Source of the DNA: Flavobacteriales bacterium
GTDB lineage: Bacteria > Bacteroidota > Bacteroidia > Flavobacteriales_C > GCA-002722245
DNA length: 64,000 nt
NCBI GenBank assembly: GCA_023251095.1
Contig: JAHEZL010000017.1
Span: 1-64,000 of the forward strand
Direction of reading: 5' to 3'
Part shown: one piece after another, positions 30,674-40,923 of the stretch
Position numbering within the stretch: position 1 is the first letter of the stretch
Layout: each line of letters begins with the position of its first letter
Translations under genes and position numbers: made by a program
The notes under the pieces: model-generated
What the model was told of the DNA's origin: nothing
Seen by the model: only the letters and a program-made list of their open reading frames with translations
Database searches by the model: none

Positions 30674-31996
30674 TTATAAATGTTTCCTGAATACAGGTTT
30701 GGTTTCCGGACCGATAAGGTACTTGTCTACCCCGTTTTGCAATGCCTGCTGATACACTTCACAACTTTCGGCAAAAGCATTGATAAAGTATTTTATATCC
30801 TCTTCGCTGTGACTGAAACAAGGCACGAAAGCACCCTGATACAACACCCCGCGGCGAATCATTTCTTGTTGCACTAAAGTCCGGAATACCAGAGAAACAC
30901 TGCCTTTCTCATCTTTAAACAGCGCATAGCTGAACCAGTTGGTGCCGCCAATATGTATGTTTTTTTCCAGACCTTTTTCGGCAATCGCTTTTTTGAGTCC
31001 GGACATTAATAAATCACCCAGTTTATGGTTGTGTGCAATCACATTGTGTTTTTTAAACTCTGCTATAGTAGCCAATCCGGCAGCCAAAGCATGTGTTTCG
31101 CCACCGTGTGTTGTGCTCGCCAAAAACACTTTTTCTTCACCTGTTTTTCTGATGCCGCCCAACTCCATTACCGCTTTTTTTCCGGTGAGCGCACAAAAAG
31201 AAAATCCATTGGCAATGCCTTTTCCCCAGGTGCACATATCCGGCTCCACCTTGTATTTTGTGGTTGAACCGGGCAAGGCCGATTTAAAACCTGAAATCAT
31301 TTCATCGATGATGAATAAGGCTCCGTTTTTATGGGCCAGCTCAATGGCTTCTTTCAAATATTTCCCCTGCGGCTGATCGTCTTCTTTCTCAGGTTCGGTA
31401 ATGATACAGGCAATTTGGTTGGGATACTTTTCAAACAAAGCCTTTAACGATTCTATATCGTAGGACTTGAAAGTCAATGACAATTCCTTGGTTTTTTCAG
31501 GTACTCCTCTGTCGCAAGCCGTTTTTCCAATGAACCAATCGTCTACCGAATAAAAAGGATGATCTCCCGGAAAAGCAACTAGATCTCTGCCTGTATAAGC
31601 CCGCGCTAACTTAACGGCAGCAGTAGTTACAGAAGATCCGTTTTTGGCAAATTTGATCATGTCGTGACAGGGAATCAAAGCTAAAAAAGCTTCTGCCATT
31701 TCTTTTTCTATATAGCTCGGACGTTGAAAATTAACGCCTTTGTACAATTCTTCTTTTACTTTTTCCAGCACCGGTTCGTAAGCGTGACCTAAACTCACGG
31801 AAGTTAATCCCATGGAGCAATCCAAAAACTTATTGCCATCAATGTCCCACACATAAGCTCCTTTACCATGACTGATGGCAGCCGGTGCCAATTGAGGAAA
31901 CTGATCATCACCTTTGGAATAGGTATGCGCTCCGCCGGGAATCAAATCATGAATCACCGCTCTGTAAGCATCAGAATTTTTGTACTTATTTTCCAT
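30674..31996 (-). CDS. Class III PLP aminotransferase (glutamate-1-semialdehyde aminomutase-like)
   Basis: LIPGGAHTYSKGDDQFPQLAPAAISHGKGAYVWDIDGNKFLDCSMG, FIIDEMISGFK, TWGKGIANGFS; start placed at internal ATG (MENKYKNSD) rather than ORF start 32035. Confidence 0.88.
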   Translation of the reverse strand: MENKYKNSDAYRAVIHDLIPGGAHTYSKGDDQFPQLAPAAISHGKGAYVWDIDGNKFLDCSMGLTSVSLGHAYEPVLEKVKEELYKGVNFQRPSYIEKEMAEAFLALIPCHDMIKFAKNGSSVTTAAVKLARAYTGRDLVAFPGDHPFYSVDDWFIGKTACDRGVPEKTKELSLTFKSYDIESLKALFEKYPNQIACIITEPEKEDDQPQGKYLKEAIELAHKNGALFIIDEMISGFKSALPGSTTKYKVEPDMCTWGKGIANGFSFCALTGKKAVMELGGIRKTGEEKVFLASTTHGGETHALAAGLATIAEFKKHNVIAHNHKLGDLLMSGLKKAIAEKGLEKNIHIGGTNWFSYALFKDEKGSVSLVFRTLVQQEMIRRGVLYQGAFVPCFSHSEEDIKYFINAFAESCEVYQQALQNGVDKYLIGPETKPVFRKHL

Positions 31997-32744
31997 CTTT
32001 ATTGATTGATTTTTGGTAGCCTTCGTTTCGGGCAAACTGGTTGTTTAATGCGGAAAGATTTTCGCTTTCAATCGCTTGTACATATTCTAGCCAAGTTTTA
32101 TCGCTACCGTATTTTTTTACCAGGTGTTCAATTAATTTAAAATCATTTTCTTCGTCGACAGTCATTCTTAAATGACCATAATTTTTATCGTTCACAAAAG
32201 AAAAAGCCTTGAAAATATTTTCTCCTTTTACATCAGAATTCCCCCAGATATAAGGTGTAACGTGTTCTCTTTCGGAAGTTAATTTTGCTTCTTTCCAGGC
32301 TTTTTCCAAAGCGGAAAATTTAAATACTTCCACATCCTGCCCGTCGGGAAAGTGCGGATCGAGCGTATTGGAGCAATAATCAACATTTTTTGCAAGGGCG
32401 GTTTCAATCACTTTATCTACTAAAGCCGCATCCAACAAAGGACAATCGGAAGTAACCCTTACTATCCAGTCGGGCCGGAAAGGCAAAGCCGACTGGTAAT
32501 ACCTGTCGAGAACGTCATTTTCACTACCTCTGTAAGTTTTGAAATTTAAGGAATGTGCCAGGGCTTCAATTTTTTCATCGGCATCAGCCACGGTAGTAGC
32601 AACAATTATCTCGTCTACTTTTTTGCATTGACGCAATCTGTTCAAATGAATTTCGAGCAATGTTTGTCCGTTAACTTCTTTCAATACTTTTCCCGGTAAG
32701 CGTGAAGAACCCATTCTTGCCTGAGTGATAAGTATTGCTTTCAT
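31986..32744 (-). CDS. SpsF-type cytidylyltransferase (copy 2)
   Basis: ILITQARMGSSRLPGKVLKEVNGQTLLEIHLNRL, VTSDCPLLDAALVDKV. Confidence 0.87.
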   Translation of the reverse strand: MKAILITQARMGSSRLPGKVLKEVNGQTLLEIHLNRLRQCKKVDEIIVATTVADADEKIEALAHSLNFKTYRGSENDVLDRYYQSALPFRPDWIVRVTSDCPLLDAALVDKVIETALAKNVDYCSNTLDPHFPDGQDVEVFKFSALEKAWKEAKLTSEREHVTPYIWGNSDVKGENIFKAFSFVNDKNYGHLRMTVDEENDFKLIEHLVKKYGSDKTWLEYVQAIESENLSALNNQFARNEGYQKSINKDGK

Positions 32745-33607
32745 TTCCAGTTGACAGGATTTAACAAAGTGATTTCTTGCACTTTTATAGTTTTATTCAC
32801 TACGTCCCTTACCTCAAATTTAGGCAAATCCTGAATTAAGTCCACGTTTGTTTGCAATTGATTGAGATTATCCACACCAAAAAGCACTTTATCAATATAG
32901 CTTTGCTGTAAAACATACATGAGCGCCAGTTGTTCAACGGTTAAATTCAAATCCTGCGCAATTTTATGAATGCCCAGTAAATACGGCTTTAAGGGAAGTA
33001 ATTTAGAAGGCACTTCCTCTGTATTTTTAAAAAACAGGCCTTGCAAAAACACGGAACGCACATGAATTTCTTTTCCTTTTTCTTTGGCTTTCAGCAACAG
33101 TTCCCCGCGACAATTATTATTGTCGAGAACATTAAACGGCAACTGAATCAAATCAATTCTTTCATCATTAATCGCTTCTTCCAGCTCATTGTTGGTGTAA
33201 ACCGAAATGCCGATTTTACGAAGTTTCCCTTCAGCCTTAAGCTTTTCCAGCTTGCCAATTTCCTGCAGGTGGTTTTTGTAATCGGCAAAACTATGGAACA
33301 ACAAAGCCTCCATCACAGCGATGTTGAGTATTTTTAAATCGTGTGAAAATTCATTTTCATTGAATACACCGTCGTGTACATGAAATTTTGAAATAACGTG
33401 AAAGGGCTGCGACTGCTGATGAAATTCACCTATCACCTGCATAGCGGTTCCGTATGCTTTTGCGGTATCTACAAATTTTATGTTTGATTTTTGGGCAAAA
33501 TCCAAAATGGAAAGCGCTTCTTTCACAGAAGGTTTTCCGGTAGAATTATTAATTCCGTAATCTAAACCTAACTGAACTGTTCCTAAAACAATTTTATCGA
33601 AATACAT
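32741..33607 (-). CDS. Aldo/keto reductase family protein
   Basis: IVLGTVQLGLDYGINN, FVDTAKAYGTAMQVIG, RIDLIQLPFNVLDN. Confidence 0.82.
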   Translation of the reverse strand: MYFDKIVLGTVQLGLDYGINNSTGKPSVKEALSILDFAQKSNIKFVDTAKAYGTAMQVIGEFHQQSQPFHVISKFHVHDGVFNENEFSHDLKILNIAVMEALLFHSFADYKNHLQEIGKLEKLKAEGKLRKIGISVYTNNELEEAINDERIDLIQLPFNVLDNNNCRGELLLKAKEKGKEIHVRSVFLQGLFFKNTEEVPSKLLPLKPYLLGIHKIAQDLNLTVEQLALMYVLQQSYIDKVLFGVDNLNQLQTNVDLIQDLPKFEVRDVVNKTIKVQEITLLNPVNWK

Positions 33608-34758
33608 TATTTAAAAAATAACCTTACGGATTGAATGACATGCTCCAGTTCTTCGTCTTTGAGAGACGCGTACATAGGCAGACTGATGCATTTTTCATAA
33701 TAAACTTCCGCCACAGGGAAATCGCCTTTTTTGAAACCCAGAGATTTATAATAAGGCTGCATATGAACAGGAATATAATGGATCTGAGGAAAAATGCCTT
33801 TTGAAAAAAGATGGTCGTACAATTCTTTTCTTCTGTCGGTTTCAATCACAAAAAGATGATAGGCGTTGAACACCCCTTCTTCTGTTTGCTGATATTTTAC
33901 AGGTAAATCGGAAAAAGCCTTGCGATATTTATCTGCAATTTCATGGCGACGCGCAATACCCTGATCGGCTCTGTTCAGTTGCGATAAAGCCAGTGCAGCA
34001 TTGATATCTGAAATTCTGTAATTGTAGCCCAAATCCTGCATCTCATAGTACCAGCCGCCATGGTTTTCTTTGAGCAAAGCAGCGTCCTTCGTGATGCCGT
34101 GGGTACGTAGCGATTTTAATTTTTCGTACAACTCTTTACTGTTTGTTGTAATCATTCCGCCTTCTCCTGCAGCAATGTGTTTTACCGGATGAAAAGAAAA
34201 ACAGGAAAGATCAGAATACACTGTGCTTCCGCACTTTATTTTTTTCCCTTTTGAATCGTTAAAATATCCTCCTGGCGCATGGCAGGCATCTTCTACTACC
34301 CAAAATCCATGCGCTTTTGCGAGTGCAGATATTTTTTCCAATTTCACCGGACAACCGGCAAAAGCAACAGGAATAATTCCGGCGAAAGTATTTTTAGGAT
34401 GACTTTTAAGCAAAGCTTCCAGTTTCACTACATCAATGTTGTAATCGTTGGCGTCAATATCTGCAAAAACAACTTCTGCACCGGCATATAAAACGCAGTT
34501 GGCAGAAGCAACAAAGGTAATGGGAGTGGTAATTATTTTTTGTCTGGGCTGTAATCCCAAAGCGAGTACCGCCATGTGCAAGGCCGCGGTGCCATTGCAA
34601 ACCGCTACTGCATATTTTGCGTCAACGTACTCGGCAAACCGCGTTTCAAATTCTAAAATTTTTGGACCCTGGGTAAGAAAATCAGATTGTAAGGTTTTAA
34701 TTACTTCCGAAATGTCCTCGTTAGTAATTTCCTGTTTACCGTAGGGAATTTTATACAT
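33607..34758 (-). CDS. pseC: UDP-4-amino-4,6-dideoxy-AltNAc aminotransferase (PseC)
   Basis: MYKIPYGKQEITNEDISEVIKTLQSDFLTQGPKI; DegT fold, SCFSFHPVKHIAAGEGGMITTN. Confidence 0.92.
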   Translation of the reverse strand: MYKIPYGKQEITNEDISEVIKTLQSDFLTQGPKILEFETRFAEYVDAKYAVAVCNGTAALHMAVLALGLQPRQKIITTPITFVASANCVLYAGAEVVFADIDANDYNIDVVKLEALLKSHPKNTFAGIIPVAFAGCPVKLEKISALAKAHGFWVVEDACHAPGGYFNDSKGKKIKCGSTVYSDLSCFSFHPVKHIAAGEGGMITTNSKELYEKLKSLRTHGITKDAALLKENHGGWYYEMQDLGYNYRISDINAALALSQLNRADQGIARRHEIADKYRKAFSDLPVKYQQTEEGVFNAYHLFVIETDRRKELYDHLFSKGIFPQIHYIPVHMQPYYKSLGFKKGDFPVAEVYYEKCISLPMYASLKDEELEHVIQSVRLFFK

Positions 34759-34763
34759 AGGAT

Positions 34764-35780
34764 TTACACAGTAAAAGTTGAATCAACGTGCTCTATAATC
34801 AAGGATCTTAATTCCTCAGGTGTCAACCACTGATCATTGGTTCCCGAACAATATTTAAAGCCCATCGCCACTCTTTTTCCGTTTTTCGCTTTCATCAGAT
34901 CTTCCGGATTCCAAGTTGGAGTGGTTGGTAAAATCACATAATATTTAGGGAATTCAATGGTACTCAATGAATCGGTTTCAGTGATCATGTCTTCATGTAA
35001 TTTTTCCCCCGGACGTATACCTACATCTACCAGTGTACATTTTGGCGCAATGGCCTCGGCAACCGCAGTAATTTTATAAGAAGGAATTTTAGGCACAAAA
35101 ATCTCGCCGCCCCAGGAATGCTCCAAAGCATACAAAACCATATCTACTCCTTCGTTCAAAGTGATATTAAATCTTGTCATCTCTGTATGCGTGATAGGTA
35201 AAGTTCCGCTTTTTCTTTTTTCAAGAAAGAAAGGAATCACTGATCCACGTGATCCCATTACGTTTCCGTAACGCACCACTGAGAATTTTTTATTGGTTTC
35301 ACCACGAATATTATTGGCAGCTACAAACAATTTATCGGAACACAATTTTGTAGCACCATATAAATTGATTGGGGCAGCAGCTTTGTCGGTAGACAATGCA
35401 ACAACATCAGTCACGCCTGTTTCTAAAGCAGCGTTGATGATGTTTTCAGCACCCATTACATTGGTTTTGATAAACTCCATCGGATTGTATTCGGCAGCAG
35501 GAACCTGTTTCAAAGCAGCTGCGTGAATAACGATGTCAATATTTTCAAAAGCTCTTTTCAACCTTTGAGGATCTCTTACATCTCCTAAAAAATACCGCAT
35601 AGCCGGATATTTACTTTCCGGAAATTCAATAGACATTTCATATTGTTTCAATTCGTCTCTTGAAAAAACCACCAGCTTTTTAATGCCCGGATATTGTTTT
35701 AAAATCGTACGAATAAATTGTTTTCCGAATGAACCTGTACCTCCCGTAACAAGTATTCTTTTTCCTGTTAAATCAAGCAT
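34764..35780 (-). CDS. pseB: UDP-GlcNAc 4,6-dehydratase (inverting), PseB
   Basis: KRILVTGGTGSFGKQFIRTIL, HAAALKQVPAAEYNPMEFIKTNVMGAENII. Confidence 0.93.
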   Translation of the reverse strand: MLDLTGKRILVTGGTGSFGKQFIRTILKQYPGIKKLVVFSRDELKQYEMSIEFPESKYPAMRYFLGDVRDPQRLKRAFENIDIVIHAAALKQVPAAEYNPMEFIKTNVMGAENIINAALETGVTDVVALSTDKAAAPINLYGATKLCSDKLFVAANNIRGETNKKFSVVRYGNVMGSRGSVIPFFLEKRKSGTLPITHTEMTRFNITLNEGVDMVLYALEHSWGGEIFVPKIPSYKITAVAEAIAPKCTLVDVGIRPGEKLHEDMITETDSLSTIEFPKYYVILPTTPTWNPEDLMKAKNGKRVAMGFKYCSGTNDQWLTPEELRSLIIEHVDSTFTV

Positions 35781-36804
35781 TTTTTATAATTGAATTATAT
35801 TGTTTTTTTATAATAATAGCAGCGATGCCAAGCAAGGCACCCAAAAAGGCACCAATGATTATTGCTTTCACCTTACCGAGTTTCTGCCATGGTAAAGGTC
35901 TTCTAGGCTCATCTATTTTTTGAATAATTACTTCTTTTTCCAAAAGAGAAAAACGGGCAACTTCAAGATTTTTCACGCCTTCTCCGTAGAGACCGTTGAG
36001 CATTTTTATTTTTCTCACCAGTCTTACCTCATCCAGCATCCCTCTGGCTCTGGCCATACCTGCATTCTGGTCCTTCACGCCTGCCAGCTGATTCTCAGCT
36101 ATCTGAAGCTCCGTCTGAAGAGAATCAACTTTATACGTCATGTGGTCAACGGTTCTTTGTTCTTTCTCTACGGATTTGGTAGTATAAAAGGCAATAAGGT
36201 AATTCAATGTATTTTTGACAACTGTAACAGCTATCTCTTCATTTTTTGAAGTAAAGGTAAGCGTGCTGATGCCTTCTTTTTTGGATACGAGTGCAGTATA
36301 TTCATTGAGCATTATATCTCCGTAAACCTGCAATAAAATGGAATCCTGCTCAAAAGAAAAATTCTTATCGTCACCCTTTTTAAAGTGTACAGTAATTTTT
36401 TTCTCTCTTTCCTTATTCATTATTTTTTCAATGTAATGATTCACCAGAAGATCTTTTTTACCATCTACCACAGCGTCCAGCATCAAGCCTCCGTAAATAT
36501 TTTTTTTGGAGCGTACTATCACCGCCAATTTATCGGAGTTAAGGCCATCAGCACCACCTCCGCCTCCCATTCCAAATTGTCGGGCTAATCCGGCATAAGC
36601 AGAAGCCATGCCTCCTTTACCGCCACTATCCATCATGAAAGTCGCAGTAGCTTTATATACCCTTTGAGATCTGCTGGCCAACAGATAACCAATACCCACA
36701 CAAACAGCTACATAAATGAGAACCACCCAAAATCGTTTCTTAATCAGCGCTTTAAACTCCCTGATTTTTGCAACGATGCCATTTATACCTTGTTTGTGCT
36801 CCAT
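35773..36804 (-). CDS. wzz: Wzz-like chain-length determinant protein
   Basis: Two TM segments; start at MEHKQGINGIVAKIREF (36804) avoids overlap with the upstream gene. Confidence 0.78.
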   Translation of the reverse strand: MEHKQGINGIVAKIREFKALIKKRFWVVLIYVAVCVGIGYLLASRSQRVYKATATFMMDSGGKGGMASAYAGLARQFGMGGGGGADGLNSDKLAVIVRSKKNIYGGLMLDAVVDGKKDLLVNHYIEKIMNKEREKKITVHFKKGDDKNFSFEQDSILLQVYGDIMLNEYTALVSKKEGISTLTFTSKNEEIAVTVVKNTLNYLIAFYTTKSVEKEQRTVDHMTYKVDSLQTELQIAENQLAGVKDQNAGMARARGMLDEVRLVRKIKMLNGLYGEGVKNLEVARFSLLEKEVIIQKIDEPRRPLPWQKLGKVKAIIIGAFLGALLGIAAIIIKKQYNSIIKNA

Positions 36805-36818
36805 AATTTTTTTAAGCT

Positions 36819-39224
36819 CTATTGTATTGCACCAGTGAGTTTCAAGGCTGTAAAAGATGCCATCACCACAGAAGACAATCCTGCAAGCTGCGAAAGAGAT
36901 CTTGATACTATTCCATTCCAATCTACGGGTTTCTTCGGTTGAGTATCTTTTTTCTCTTTGTACACTACCACTACCTTATCTCCCACTTTTACTCTTGGAT
37001 ATACTTTAAACAATCCGAAATTTTTTGTGCGTTTTACATATCCTCCGGCACTTTCAACATAAGTGCTTTTTCTTTTCGCTTCATCGGAAAAACCTCCTCC
37101 ATATTCTTTTACATAAAATCTTGCGCTTCTTCTCGAAACAAAAGGAGCAAAAACAGCATGTACAGAATCTACTTTAGGATATTTTACCGCTCCGATGATG
37201 GTCACCAGATTACGAGTGGCAGGAATATTTAATTTATCTCCCTCCTGTAAAATATAATCAAATTCCTTTTTTCGGTTTTTGTACATGGCCTTCAGATCCA
37301 TGATGACTATCGTAGAATCTCCATTTTTATCAAATCTCCACAAAGTAGCTCCTTCCATAAAAGCCCATTGATTCAGTCCGCCTGCTCTTTCAATCAAACT
37401 GCTTAATTTTTCTGTTTTATTAATCAGAGAATAAGTTCCCGGATAATTTACTTCTCCTGTTAGCACTATATTTTTCTGCATTTCAAAATCAGGGGTGCTT
37501 CTCACAAAAACAATATCTCCCGGTTGTAATACAATAGGTGTTTCCTTGCCTAATTCCAAGTCATTGGTAACCGTAACTGTTTCAATAACAATCTTGGTAG
37601 GTTCATCAGAAGCAGTGTTGGTAAAGTTGGATACTCTGCTGATTTCTATTCGGCCGTTAGCTGCCTCGAGTTTTAAACCGCCCGCCATAAAAACAAGATC
37701 CTGAACCGACAATTCTTCGCTGAATGCTACTCTCGTCGGCTTCCTTACAGCTCCCTTTATTTCAACAAAAAGAGTATCCGAAAATCCTTTCTGATCATAT
37801 ACAACCAACTCATCAAATTCCTGAAGGGTATAATTGAGTGAAGATTTTGGATCTTTTATGATTTCCCTGATATTCAAAGTAATGTATTCCTTGGTAAAAT
37901 CGGGATGTGTTCTTACAATGTAAGCTCTTCCCATATAAGTATCGTAACGCACACCATGAGCTTTGTTAAGGAGATCTAAAACTTTTTCTCCTTCTTTATA
38001 CTGATACTCTCCCGGTACATTTACAGCACCTTTTATTGTTACTATGTTGCGCACAACAGAAGGAATAGACATGAACTGAACGTTATCTCCATCCTTTAAT
38101 TCCATATTGGATTTCCCTTTTAAGATGGTTTCCAGATCAATGTCCTTAAATACTATCCTGTCGCCTTCGTAAGTTTGTAATTTAGCTTCCGTTCTCACTG
38201 CAAGTTTAGAAAGTCCGCCGGCATACATAATCAATTCTTTTATCCCTTCCTGATCCTTCAACTCATAATATCCGGGACGCTTTACCTGTCCGCTTACCTT
38301 CACCACATTTTTAATAGGATTCACAACAATGTAATCATTGTCCTGAAGGAAAAAATCGTTTTCCGGACTAGGATTCAGGAGAAATTTATAAACGTCGAGA
38401 ACTTTAATAGTACTGTTGTTTCTTTTAATAGAAATGTCTCTTATACTGGCGATTTTAGTTAAGCCACCGGAAATGGCCAGAACGTTGAAAGCCGAATTGA
38501 TGGAAGATACCGAATAAGTTCCCGGACCATTTACTTCACCCACAATATTTACTCTGATTACTTTGGAATAATTGAGGTCAATACTGATCTCGGAATTTTG
38601 AAGATCGTAAACTCTCCCAAAGCGGGAAGTGATTATTTTTTTTGCCTGACCGAAAGTCATCCCGCTCAGATAAATCCTTCCGACGGTTTTAGGTTCAATG
38701 GATCCGCTTGCGCCAATGGTGTAAACCGACTGGTGTTCGGAATATCCCCAAATGGAAACGTTAACCTCATCACCTACCCCTAAAATATAATTATCGGGAG
38801 CCTTAGTATGACCTGCTGTTTTATATACTTTCAAATTTCCGTTTTCAAAGAAAGAATGACCGTAAACATTCACTTCTTCTTCTTCTTTATCCGCTGCCAT
38901 CTCGTCTTCAATCTTCTCTACCTCTTCCTTTTTCTTTTTTTTCTCTTCTCTGGTTAAACTGTCTTTAGGTTGAACGATCTCTTCTACCAATTCTCCTTTA
39001 GGAACAAAATCCTTTTTTACACCTGCAGTCTTTTTAACTGCTGTTTTGCCTTCTTTTTGCTTGTTTTGAATTTCGTCTGCAATACGTTCTGCGTCATCTG
39101 CGCTTATTCCTTCTGTACTGCCATCGGGAGGGGTAATGGCCGACTTCATTTCATCCAAGGATGTTTGTGCCATTGAAAACAAAGAAAACAAGGAAAAAAT
39201 ACCGGTCAATAATATCTTTCTCAT
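36819..39224 (-). CDS. wza: Polysaccharide export protein with SLBB domains (Wza-like)
   Basis: YILGVGDEVNVSIWGYSE, repeated SLBB-like VNVPGEYQYKEGEKVLDLLNKAHGV segments, signal peptide. Confidence 0.88.
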   Translation of the reverse strand: MRKILLTGIFSLFSLFSMAQTSLDEMKSAITPPDGSTEGISADDAERIADEIQNKQKEGKTAVKKTAGVKKDFVPKGELVEEIVQPKDSLTREEKKKKKEEVEKIEDEMAADKEEEEVNVYGHSFFENGNLKVYKTAGHTKAPDNYILGVGDEVNVSIWGYSEHQSVYTIGASGSIEPKTVGRIYLSGMTFGQAKKIITSRFGRVYDLQNSEISIDLNYSKVIRVNIVGEVNGPGTYSVSSINSAFNVLAISGGLTKIASIRDISIKRNNSTIKVLDVYKFLLNPSPENDFFLQDNDYIVVNPIKNVVKVSGQVKRPGYYELKDQEGIKELIMYAGGLSKLAVRTEAKLQTYEGDRIVFKDIDLETILKGKSNMELKDGDNVQFMSIPSVVRNIVTIKGAVNVPGEYQYKEGEKVLDLLNKAHGVRYDTYMGRAYIVRTHPDFTKEYITLNIREIIKDPKSSLNYTLQEFDELVVYDQKGFSDTLFVEIKGAVRKPTRVAFSEELSVQDLVFMAGGLKLEAANGRIEISRVSNFTNTASDEPTKIVIETVTVTNDLELGKETPIVLQPGDIVFVRSTPDFEMQKNIVLTGEVNYPGTYSLINKTEKLSSLIERAGGLNQWAFMEGATLWRFDKNGDSTIVIMDLKAMYKNRKKEFDYILQEGDKLNIPATRNLVTIIGAVKYPKVDSVHAVFAPFVSRRSARFYVKEYGGGFSDEAKRKSTYVESAGGYVKRTKNFGLFKVYPRVKVGDKVVVVYKEKKDTQPKKPVDWNGIVSRSLSQLAGLSSVVMASFTALKLTGAIQ

Positions 39225-39337
39225 AAAGGCAAAAAGTACTTGATTTAACCGCGAAGGTAAAAAATTAAATTTAACTGCCCCTCAGAAGGAAACCAATTTA
39301 AAAAACAGCCAATCAAAAATAATTTTATCTTAGTCTA

Positions 39338-40360
39338 ATGATCATCAGAAGCAGAGCTCCTCTACGTATAGGATTAGCAGGCGGTGGAACCGATGTAAGT
39401 CCTTATTCCGACCTGTACGGGGGCGCCATCCTCAACGCCACAATCAATTCATTTGCATCGGCCAGTATCATCCCCCGAGACGACAACAAAATAATTCTTT
39501 ATGCCCGCGACGGCAATAAAATGGTGGAACTCACCAGTGCGCCTGAGCTGGAGATCAACGGAGAACTGGATTTATTAAAGGGAGTATACAACCGGATCGT
39601 TAAAGATTTTATAAAAAAGCCACTCAGTTTCGAATTGCATACCCATGTGGATGCCCCTCCGGGCTCGGGTTTGGGCTCCTCCTCTACTTTAGTAGTAGCT
39701 ATTGTTGGGGCTTTTGCCGAATGGCTTCAGCTGCCCCTAGGGGAATACGACATTGCCCATCTGGCTTTTGAAATTGAACGCATCGATTTAAATATGGCAG
39801 GCGGTAAGCAGGATCAATACGCTGCAACTTTCGGAGGATTTAATTTCATGGAGTTTTACGGCGGCGATAAAGTGATTGTAAATCCGCTGCGCATTAAAGA
39901 GCGCTTCGTTTATGAACTGGAAACCAACCTTGTGCTTTTCCATACTGCAACCAGCAGAAACTCTTCTACCATCATTGCCGAGCAAACCAAAAATATTACT
40001 TCCAAACAGGAGAAATCTCTGGAGGCTACGCATCAATTGAAACAACAGGCAGTGTTGATGAAAGAAGCTTTATTGAGGGGTGAAATTCATAGAATCGGAG
40101 ATATTCTGGATCAAAGCTGGAAATTCAAAAAACAAATGGCCGACGGCATCACCAATCCGATGATCGACGCCATATATGAAGAAATGATAGGAGCAGGTGC
40201 CACAGGCGGAAAAATATCAGGGGCAGGTGGCGGCGGATTCATGATGTTTTACTGTCCGAACAACGCCCATTTTAACGTCAAAAAAATACTGGCCAAACAC
40301 GAAGGGTCGATCAAAGAATTTTTATTTACAGAAAGAGGCTTACAAACATGGAAAATTTAA
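39338..40360 (+). CDS. hddA: D-glycero-D-manno-heptose 7-phosphate kinase-like GHMP kinase
   Basis: SRAPLRIGLAGGGTDVSPYSDLYGGAILNATI, PPGSGLGSSSTLVVAIVGAF. Confidence 0.88.
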   Translation: MIIRSRAPLRIGLAGGGTDVSPYSDLYGGAILNATINSFASASIIPRDDNKIILYARDGNKMVELTSAPELEINGELDLLKGVYNRIVKDFIKKPLSFELHTHVDAPPGSGLGSSSTLVVAIVGAFAEWLQLPLGEYDIAHLAFEIERIDLNMAGGKQDQYAATFGGFNFMEFYGGDKVIVNPLRIKERFVYELETNLVLFHTATSRNSSTIIAEQTKNITSKQEKSLEATHQLKQQAVLMKEALLRGEIHRIGDILDQSWKFKKQMADGITNPMIDAIYEEMIGAGATGGKISGAGGGGFMMFYCPNNAHFNVKKILAKHEGSIKEFLFTERGLQTWKI

Positions 40361-40923
40361 AGAGAATCATCAGCGATTCGATCAGCTTAAAAAACAAAGT
40401 CCTTAATTCTCCTGAGCTGTTACAGCTTACGCTCAAAATCACCGATGAAATAGTAAAATGCTTTCAAAACGACGGCAAGGTTTTGTTTTGCGGAAATGGT
40501 GGAAGTGCTGCCGATGCGCAGCATCTGGCGGCGGAATTCAGCGGAAGGTTTTATTACGACAGACCACCTCTGTTCTCTGAGGCGCTACATGTAAATACCT
40601 CTTATATTACTGCGGTTGCCAACGATTATTCTTACGACGAAATATATGCCCGACTCATTCAGGCCAAAGGCAAAAAAGGCGATGTTCTCATCGGTTTGTC
40701 TACTTCAGGAAATTCAAACAACGTTGTAAAAGCCTTTGAACAGGCCCGCAAACAAGGAATGATTGTAATAGCCATGACGGGTGAAACAGGCGGTAAAATG
40801 AAAGACTGTTGTGATTACCTTGTGAATGTTCCATCCAAAGATACTCCGCGTATACAGGAAGTACACATGTTGCTCGGACACGCCATTTGCGAAATTGTAG
40901 AAAGCAGAATTTTTCCTAAATAA
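40348..40923 (+). CDS. gmhA: Sedoheptulose-7-phosphate isomerase
   Basis: VLFCGNGGSAADAQHLAAEFSGRF, LIGLSTSGNSNNV. Confidence 0.9.
   Translation: MENLKRIISDSISLKNKVLNSPELLQLTLKITDEIVKCFQNDGKVLFCGNGGSAADAQHLAAEFSGRFYYDRPPLFSEALHVNTSYITAVANDYSYDEIYARLIQAKGKKGDVLIGLSTSGNSNNVVKAFEQARKQGMIVIAMTGETGGKMKDCCDYLVNVPSKDTPRIQEVHMLLGHAICEIVESRIFPK

Noticed and set aside
36805-36921. Extended N-terminus of the Wzz-like ORF
   Set aside because: Extension overlaps the end of the Wza-like gene and is not TM or Wzz-like; a good ATG exists at 36804.
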